In this document: positions 57,453 to 64,000 of the stretch, piece by piece
Layout of the letters: every line of letters starts with the position of its first letter
Numbering within the stretch: position 1 is the first letter of the stretch
Origin: Undaria pinnatifida
Lineage: Eukaryota > Sar > Phaeophyceae > Laminariales > Alariaceae
DNA: 64,000 bases
Direction of reading: 5' to 3'
Assembly (NCBI GenBank): GCA_012845835.1
Contig: JABAKD010000006.1
Span: 1,720,116-1,784,115, forward strand
Position numbers and translations under genes: made by a program
Notes under the pieces: model-generated
What the model was told of the DNA's origin: nothing
Databases searched by the model: none
What the model saw: the letters and a program-made list of their open reading frames with translations, nothing else

Positions 57453-57744
57453 GCTCTAGAGGGGACAAACCTGCCCGTCGTAGCAAGAAAAAATCCCTAT
57501 ATTTTATCTCGTAGATACGTACCTGGTACGAATATTACGTACTATCAATGTCATTCTGGTGTGTGTGCACATGTATACAGTATAGTGTAAACCACAGAAA
57601 TAAATCAATACTTATTATGCTAGATCTAGGTCAAAATTCCCCACCTAAATTAAAAATACCAACACTAACCATTAAAGTGGACTAAAAATAGGACCCCTTC
57701 CAAAACAAAACTCACCAATATAGTATATCACAAGTACCAACACC
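57453..57744 (+). mobile_element. Poly-G repeat remnant to the right of the gypsy insertion
   Basis: GAGGGGACAAACCTGCCCGT resumes the body module that stops at 46,966. Further on the sequence is AT-rich; similar strings (ATCTAGGTCAAAATTCCCCACC, CCAACACTAACCA) occur at 45,600-45,660, so this too may be repeat. Confidence 0.5.
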
Positions 57745-58070
57745 GCAGCTTGCAAAGATGAGTATTGACGCGAAGTTCGTCGAACTCACGGCTGTCGTCC
57801 GCGAAATATATTTTTTTAATTGTATATTTCATGAAAATGAAATAGTACACGTCATTCAGCTGTGAGATGGACCAAAACGGATAAATTTTTTATCAAAACT
57901 CACTGCGCAAGCGTGTGACACTTCGATCGCGCGTGTGATCATTGCGAGATGTGTATACCCTCGTGAGGGATACCGGTCGGTGACTCCCTTACCGATACCA
58001 GGGTCAACAGGACTGATGAGGCGTTCAACATTGTTCTGTGCACGGCAACTGCATAAAAAACAAACAATTA
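57745..58070. repeat. Diverged head-to-head pair of poly-G-repeat heads
   Basis: Minus-oriented head fragment (CAGCTTGCAAAGATGAGTAT, 57,744-57,800) facing a plus-oriented, diverged head (CATTCAGCTGTGAGATGG, GACACTTCGATCGCGCG, ACCAGGGTCAACAGG; 57,853-58,060). Same arrangement as 25,341-25,556 but older. Confidence 0.6.
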
Positions 58071-58356
58071 TTTATCTGTGGAATTCGATATGCGTAAAAC
58101 ATTCAAACAGTAAGTGCTATGGAGTGAGTTCATTTTGGGGGTGGGTTGCTTGGGTCTACCGGGCTCGCAGGCAAGTTTCTGTTTACTCTCTGTATATGGG
58201 TCAGGCCAGCGTAGGTTTTTCGGATTGTAACTAAGTTTTGTCGAGTCATGATGGAACATGCGGTGGACGTCTGTCGCTACTGTTCCGAAGGGATAGCTCT
58301 TCTGCTCTAAGAATTTATGTAATTCAAAGACACTTTTACAAACCTGTGTTGATCTC

Positions 58357-58660
58357 TGGTCGCCCCGGTGGCGTACCAGGTTATCCTCGAGCCCGGTAAA
58401 GGTCAGTTTCGTGAGTTCGAATCCCCCCGAATGCATACTCGTATAAATTAGTGGGGGCTCTTTCTTGTGCACGAACTGAATTGCGTAAAACGCGACGGCG
58501 TGAGCTAACAGCATTCGTTGAAAAATCGACGAGCAGTGGAATTGCTCACCTCTATGGGCGATAAAAATTAAACGCAAGAACCGAGGGGGAGAAGGGACGA
58601 CACAAAGCTTGTCCAGAAGCTGGAAGGTAGAAGCGTGAAAACAGAAGAAGAAAGTGATCG
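58357..58660 (+). mobile_element. SINE with tRNA-like head, full-length copy
   Basis: GGTCGCCCCGGTGGCGTACC with A box GGTGGCGTACCAGG (58,367-58,380), B box GTTCGAATCC (58,415-58,424), then the family body and an A-rich end (GAAAACAGAAGAAGAAAG). Pol III internal promoter boxes are at tRNA-like spacing. Confidence 0.8.
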
Positions 58661-58744
58661 ATTGAAGACCGACGAGTGCGATCTGGCGTTCTGCATCAGG
58701 CGTCGGAAGGTGTACACTTACACAATATACATGGAACAAACATT

Positions 58745-60340
58745 TTGAAACTAGAAATAAACTCCAGCTGTGATATCAAAGATGTTTTCGAAATTCATCT
58801 TTGCAAGCTGTGTGTGATACTCCGGTCGCGCGTGTTACGCGGTGTGTGTCCTCATTAAGGATTTAGGTCGGCGACTCCCCTTTGAACTACGGTGTAGTTT
58901 GTACCAGGCTCAGCAGGGTGATGCTAATCAGACTGTGCGCGAAAACTATAAAACCCGTTTTTGACGGGGGACAGACTCTGACACCCTGTGGAAGAAAAAT
59001 CATCAGTTTATCAATTTTATCCCGTAAGTCGTATAACCGGTGAGAGGAGGGTGAAAGTGTTAAGGGCGTGGGGGCCTGTGTTTGAACCAAAGGACGCCAG
59101 GGGGAAGGGGGAAGAAACGGGCTGGGCAACTCAATCTGTGCGCGGAATTTGTAAATCCTTCAAGGGGATTAATCTTATCGTTGTAGAAGGAATGCCGCAT
59201 CAGGTTATCAGGTACATCCTGAAAGTCGTACAACCAGTGAGGAAGGGCGGAGTGTTCGAAGGGGGACAGGGAGGGGGGGGGGGTAAGGGGATTTCTAGCA
59301 TATTTAGGTCGCTTTGATGTATATCAGTTAGAAGCTTGCCATACGCGTGGTGCTAGGTCTTGGTGATGGGGCGGGTTGTGGGGAAGGATTGGGGGGAAGG
59401 GGGGGGGGGGGGGGGGGGGGGAATTGGAGCTGTGGTATCGATGGCTTGAAAAGTAATGAGATTATATCAATCGCCATGTCGGCGATTCCCGTTGAAACTA
59501 CAGTGTAGCTTGTACCAGGGTCAACAGTGTGCTGGTAATCAGTCTGTGCGCGGAAACTATAAAACCCGTTTTTGAAGGGGACCAAATCTGACGCCCTGTG
59601 GAAGGAAAGACTCTGTTCAAGTATATACCGTAAGAGTCGAATAACCGTTGAGAGGAGGGCGGAGGTTTGATGGGTGTGGGGTCCTTGGGTTTGAACAACC
59701 GGGGGGAGGGGGGGCGGAAACGGACGGGTCAACACAATCTGTGCGCGGAAACTCTAAATCATTTGAGTGGGCAAATCTGACGGTTGTGTAAGGAATACAC
59801 CAGTAAATATTGAAAATCCTGTAAGTCGCACAGCCAGGCGCAGTGTTTTAAGTTGGGGGGGATTGGAGCTATGGTATAAATGGCTAGAATGGTAATGGTA
59901 TTATACCAATCGCCTGGTATTGTTTGTTACTCTGGCAGATTTTGATTTTCGGTGGAGCGTTTGAACAAAATGGAGCGGGGGGAGGGGGGGGGGGGGAACT
60001 CAATCGGTGCACGGAAACTATAAATATTTGAAGGGGACATACCTGATGGTCGTAAAAGGAATGCATCCGTCAATTAGACTATATTTTGTGCTCTGTATTC
60101 GTACAAGCAGTGAGGGGAGGGGAGGGTGGAGTGTTCGAAGAGGGGATTTCCAAAAACTTCAGGTCGCATATACAGACGTATATCTATGAGGAGCTTGCGA
60201 TACGCGTGATGCTAAGTTTGGGTAATGGCGGGGGTGGTGGGGGAGGAGGGAAGGGGGGGGCGGGGCGGGGGCGGGGGGGGGGGCGAAGCGAGGGGGGAGG
60301 ATAAATTGGAGGTACGGCATGAATGGCCAATGAGGTATGT
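58745..60340 (+). mobile_element. Poly-G modular repeat, plus-oriented diverged array
   Basis: Head at 58,757, body modules at 58,930-59,060, 59,135-59,250, 59,545-59,660 and 59,740-59,850, with G tracts between (a ~21-nt run at 59,400-59,420) and module C at 59,335-59,480 and 60,180-60,330. More diverged than the 35-38 kb array. Confidence 0.7.
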
Positions 60341-60794
60341 TCATGGGACTACGGTTTCATGTGCTGCTCTCAGATATTTGGTTTTCAGAGTATAAGCGAA
60401 AGCATTACTGATATATGCTTGGAGGCTTCGTGGGGTGGAAGGTTGCCTGACGGAGGCAGTTGGTGATGATAATGATACGGACCCGGGCTTTGATGGAATT
60501 ATACAGCTCGTATATATGGCCCGGGGTAGTCCGTGACAAATTGCTACGCCTTACTCGTGTGTGTAAGAAGTGCGTGGCATACTGGTACCGCTTCTTAGGG
60601 GATATGTGAGGGCCTTTGACTATCAGTTGCTGGCTTCTGCGTGTGCTTTGTGATATCATTCTATATTATACTCTCCTCACCTATACGGCATCGGAGAAAG
60701 CCGCGCAACAACACAGCTTGCGTAGTTCTAGACAGCGCGATATCGCTTCGGTCCGGCCGGGGGCTGCTGAAGGGGTGTTACCATATCAGAGGAG
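60341..60794. other. No recognised feature
   Basis: Mixed sequence between the poly-G repeat and the Gag-like open frame. Confidence 0.3.
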
Positions 60795-61540
60795 ATGCCA
60801 GAGGGCGATGAGCTGCCCCGGCAACGTTTGTTAACGTTGCAGAAGGAAGTTAACGCCACGACAACGGCGAGGCGTGCGACGAAGGTGGCACGCGCTTTAG
60901 CAGCGTCGGCAAGCGCTTCGGCAGCGTGGGTGATAGGTGAGAGATCACCGGAGCTATTAGCCGAGGCATCGACTCAGCGAAACGCTGAATGTACCGTAGT
61001 GGAGTATTTGTCGGCGGAGTTGGCAGAAGACTACTTCGCAGCCGAGAGGGCACTGACGGTGCCCACGCAGCTAGCGACTCAGCCAGATATGACGTCGGCA
61101 AAGAAGGTGGAAGAGACAAAGAGCCCTACATTGAGGCAGCAGCAGCGGCAGCCGATGCAGCAGCAAGACGTGGAGCTGCTAGCGGCAGCAAGAGTCTGAG
61201 CCGGTAGCAGTGGGGGCTGTAGCGACTAGCAATCGGCCGGAGGGGGTGCGGGCAGTGGCGATCAGCAGTAGTAGGACGGGGTCGAGAAGGAGGGTGGTGT
61301 TGCCGCAAAAAGGGGGGTTTGGCCAGCGTGGTGCATCAACGCATGCATCCGTTTGACGTGGTTACACAAAAATTTAGCATGCCATCGCTTCGACCGGATG
61401 ATGAACCGAGTACGGTTTATGAGAGGTACGAGGAGGAACTTAAAGAGGGGCAGGGGGGTGGCAGCAGTGACCGCAGCAGCAACAGCAGCAGTACCGGCAA
61501 CAGCAAAACGCTGGATGGGAAATGGGATGGAGCATCATCT
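60795..61540 (+). CDS. Ala/Gln-rich Gag-like open frame, truncated
   Basis: 60,795-61,199 encodes a 134-residue Ala/Glu/Thr-rich helical protein starting MPEGDELPRQRLLTLQKEVN and ending in a Gln-rich stretch. After a stop and frame change, 61,319-61,480 reads HPFDVVTQKFSMPSLRPDDE and ERYEEELKEGQGG, then Ser/Asn repeats. The charge pattern recalls retrotransposon Gag N-termini, but no domain can be named. Repeat F begins right after (61,552). Could also be a host gene fragment. Confidence 0.35.
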
Positions 61541-61551
61541 TTTTTTTCTTT

Positions 61552-61951
61552 TTTTATCCTCCGGCGGATGGGGAAAAATAAAGCTTTAGCTCACCACACT
61601 TCCACGTATTTTCATACGCGATTTAACTCAGTTGCTTTCGCAGCCCAACGCTAGCTGGCGCACCCTTCGGGTCCCATTGTAGGTATAGCGTAAGCTGTCC
61701 CTATCAGTGGTCTTCGTTACAACCCCGGCAGCGCAAGCTGCCGTTGTATACGGATGCGTGTGTATGTCTACCCGGCCTGTCCCCTGAGGGTCAGTTTCGG
61801 TGGAGATAGCCACCCGGAATGTCATCTTTCCGGGTAGTGTGGGACTTGCGTAAGCTCACCCACTAACAAAACCCCTGGCCATGGGAGATAGCCTTCCGCC
61901 GGACTTGGTCCAGTTACGGTCCACCCTGCCCATTCGGGCGTTGGTCCTCGG
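61552..61951 (-). repeat. Dispersed repeat F, copy 2
   Basis: Inverted copy of 26,865-27,275, starting TTTTTTATCCTCCGGCGGAT on the plus strand and ending GCGTTGGTCCTCG. A few percent differences. Confidence 0.75.
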
Positions 61952-62444
61952 GAGCATCATCGTTCCATTTTGATCCTGGCAAGGCTCCACTGGCATTCCC
62001 CAGGCATGTTGTCTATCGAGCGTATAGCATTGCTTAGGTAATGAAAATGTTGCGGTGGTGGTGGATTTGGCTTTGTTTTGTTCTTTGTGCTTCCCTTGCG
62101 CCACATGGGTAAATGTTTAGCTGAGTATTTTGACCTCGTTTTTCGTCAGGTTGTGTTTGCTGGGTGCAAAATCATGAGGCGGGTGTGTCATTCATGAGGG
62201 GGGGGGGTGTGATGTCATGCTTTTCTGCTCGCAGAGGAATACGAGGTAGTGTGTGCGGTATATCGCCATCAAACGGTTTGGCGATACTATTTCTCTAGTC
62301 TGACCATTGGACGATTTGACTGGGAAGTATGAAACCTGCTACGAATATTTCCAGCTGATTCTGTGCGCGTTTTTTGTGACGAGATGGAAGGGACGACGTG
62401 GGGATGCTCCGTACAACATGTCATCAGAGGGTATGCAAGTGTCG
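61952..62444. other. No recognised feature
   Basis: Unique-looking sequence between repeat F and the SINE. Confidence 0.3.
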
Positions 62445-62753
62445 TTTTTTTATTTTATTCCCGCACACTTCTACTTTCCAGCTCCTCTGGAGAAGCCCTG
62501 GTCACAGGTGTCGTGTCCCTTCTTCCCCCCCGTTATTGCCTTCGACTTTTATCGCGCGCGTAGGGTTCAGCAATCCGACCCTTCTCGTCGATTTTTTGTC
62601 GAGTGTACGCTCTCGCGTTTTTCGCAAGTCAACTTGTGCGCAAGAAAAAGTCCCCCCGAATTTATGCGAGTATGCACTCGAGGGGATTCGAAATCACGAA
62701 ACTTGACCCATACCAGGCTCGAGGATAACCTGATACGCCAACGGGGCGCGACC
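62445..62753 (-). mobile_element. SINE with tRNA-like head, full-length copy
   Basis: Inverted relative to 58,357. Plus strand runs from a T-rich start through CAGGTGTCGTGTCCCTTC to ACCAGGCTCGAGGATAACCT and GCCAACGGGGCGCGACC. The B box (GATTTCGAATCCCC on the minus strand) carries an extra base, so this copy is slightly degraded. Confidence 0.75.
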
Positions 62754-62834
62754 TGCTAGGCTTTGCCCAGGTACGACCTTCGACGACAGTGGTACGCGTA
62801 CTTGATTTTATGGTTCGTGAGACTCCGGGAAATA

Positions 62835-63530
62835 TTATAAAAATTAAAATACACTCCAGCTGTGAGATCGAAGATTTCGTCGAAACTCATCTTTGCAAGC
62901 TGTGTGTGATACTCCGATCGCGCGCATTACGGGTTGTGTGTCCTCATTAAGGATATAGGTCGGCGACTCCCCTTACAGCTACAGTGTAGCTATCAGGGTC
63001 AACAGGATGATTTTAGTCAGTCTGTGCGCGGAAACTATAAAACCCGTTTCTGAGGGGGACAAAATCTGACAGCTGTGAAGGGAAAGGGGGGCCTGGTTTT
63101 GATCAAAAGCGAGCGGGTTTGGAGGGGGGCGGGGGGGGGGGGGGGGGGGGGGGGAAGGGGCAATTTGTGCATGTAAGCTATAAATCCTTTCGAGGGGATA
63201 AATCTGACGGTTTTGGCACCAGTATATTATTGGGGGCGGGGGGGGGGGGAGGGGGGGGGGGGGGGTTGGGGCGGGGGGGGGGGGGGGGGCAGCTCGATAT
63301 GTGCCTGGAAACTATACATTATTTCGAGGGGATAAATGTGACATTTTTGGAAATAATACATCAGTTTATCGTGTATATCCTGGGGTAAGTCGTACAATCA
63401 GTGAGTAAAGAGAGGGTGGAGTGTTCGAGGGGGTGGGGTTGGGATGGGTTGGGGGGGGAGGGTGGGGGGTTGGGGCGGGGGTGGGGGGTGGGGGGGGGTG
63501 GGGGGGGGGAAGGGCTTTAGAATATGTAGT
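62835..63530 (+). mobile_element. Poly-G modular repeat, plus-oriented copy
   Basis: Full head from AATACACTCCAGCTGTGAG (62,850) followed by three G-rich body segments. It is very similar to 34,918-35,520 but has an internal deletion between AAGGGAAA and GGGGGGCCTGG (about 63,086). Confidence 0.8.
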
Positions 63531-63644
63531 AGCTCTTTGTTCATAGCAGATAGATCATGACTGCTGCTAGTACGTACCAGGTACCAAGTATTAACCCTTG
63601 TCTGATCCCTGGTACGAGCTAACCATCTATTACTACTACTTGGC

Positions 63645-64000
63645 TCTCCTTTCCGGCTGGGTTGTTTCTTCGATTTCCCCTTCATTTTGTTTGTTTCATT
63701 TTTTGTTTTATTTTTATCTTTGTTTTTATTTGTTTTCTTATTTTGTTTTTGTTTTTTGTTTTTGTTTTTGTTTTTGTTTATTTCGTATTTCTCTCTTCCA
63801 ATGTATTTCTGTTGCTGACGTATGTATGTTGTGCCTGTCGTACGCAGTACTAGGGCATGACATTGCGTTGTCGAATGCATTACGATGCATTATCTCTGTG
63901 TCGTAGCTTGTGACCACAGAGCTGATCTTTCTAGGGTGAAGAATCAGCACGGACACTGGGTGTGCTGGATGTCGACGAGTAGAAGAACGGTTTAATGTGA
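63645..64000 (-). repeat. Dispersed repeat E, copy 2 (runs off the window)
   Basis: Reverse complement of 29,151-29,512 with about four differences. It continues to the last base, so the full element extends beyond the right edge. Confidence 0.8.

Noticed and set aside
58357-58440. Possible functional tRNA gene with A and B boxes
   Set aside because: No closed acceptor stem; the same head plus a fixed 3' body recurs at 34 and 62 kb, so it is a SINE head.

Overview
This is eukaryotic nuclear DNA: one intron-rich host gene embedded in a large amount of transposable-element and repeat sequence. The signs are spliced exons with good donor and acceptor sites, Ty3/gypsy, DIRS/PAT-like and LINE retroelements, a tRNA-headed SINE family, long (GA)n and (CAA)n microsatellites, and no operon-like gene packing. 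The TE mix (PAT-type tyrosine-recombinase element with a CCCH finger in Gag, gypsy pol with chromo/Tudor-like tail, LINE tail) and the glycosyltransferase with a Gly-rich flank would fit a photosynthetic stramenopile such as a brown alga. That placement is an inference of low confidence.

Layout. (1) 0.4-23.2 kb, minus strand: four exons of one nucleotide-diphospho-sugar transferase (GT77/PF03407-like), in order exon 1 at 23,216-21,963, exon 2 at 15,021-14,932, exon 3 at 6,957-6,781 (DxD exon) and exon 4 at 559-419. Further exons probably lie beyond the left edge. The 6-8 kb introns hold microsatellites, decayed copies of the DxD exon, a LINE tail, a SINE fragment and copies of a poly-G repeat. 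(2) 23.2-38 kb: repeats with no recognised host gene. They include a very young LTR element without coding capacity (30,072-31,441, identical LTRs), two candidate TIR elements, (CAA)n-tailed repeats, a full SINE and long poly-G arrays. (3) 38.46-44.96 kb: a decayed DIRS/PAT-like retrotransposon with split direct repeats (A1-gag-RT-RNaseH-tyrosine recombinase-B1-A2-B2). (4) 46.97-57.45 kb: a Ty3/gypsy element inserted into a poly-G repeat. Its pol carries a DNA cytosine-5 methyltransferase domain between RNase H and integrase, followed by chromodomain-like and Tudor-like C-terminal domains. (5) 57.5-64 kb: more poly-G repeat, two SINE copies, a Gag-like ORF, and inverted copies of repeats also present at 26.9-29.5 kb.

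Most notable are the methyltransferase-bearing gypsy element and the modular poly-G repeat, which occurs as palindromes and head-to-head pairs and contains G homopolymers up to 38 nt. Also worth attention are the SINE family, the primer-binding sites that appear to copy a tRNA past position 58, and the more than 23 kb glycosyltransferase gene with pseudo-exons in its introns. Nearly all TE coding regions are broken by frameshifts or stops. Frameshifts next to homopolymers may also be sequencing errors.
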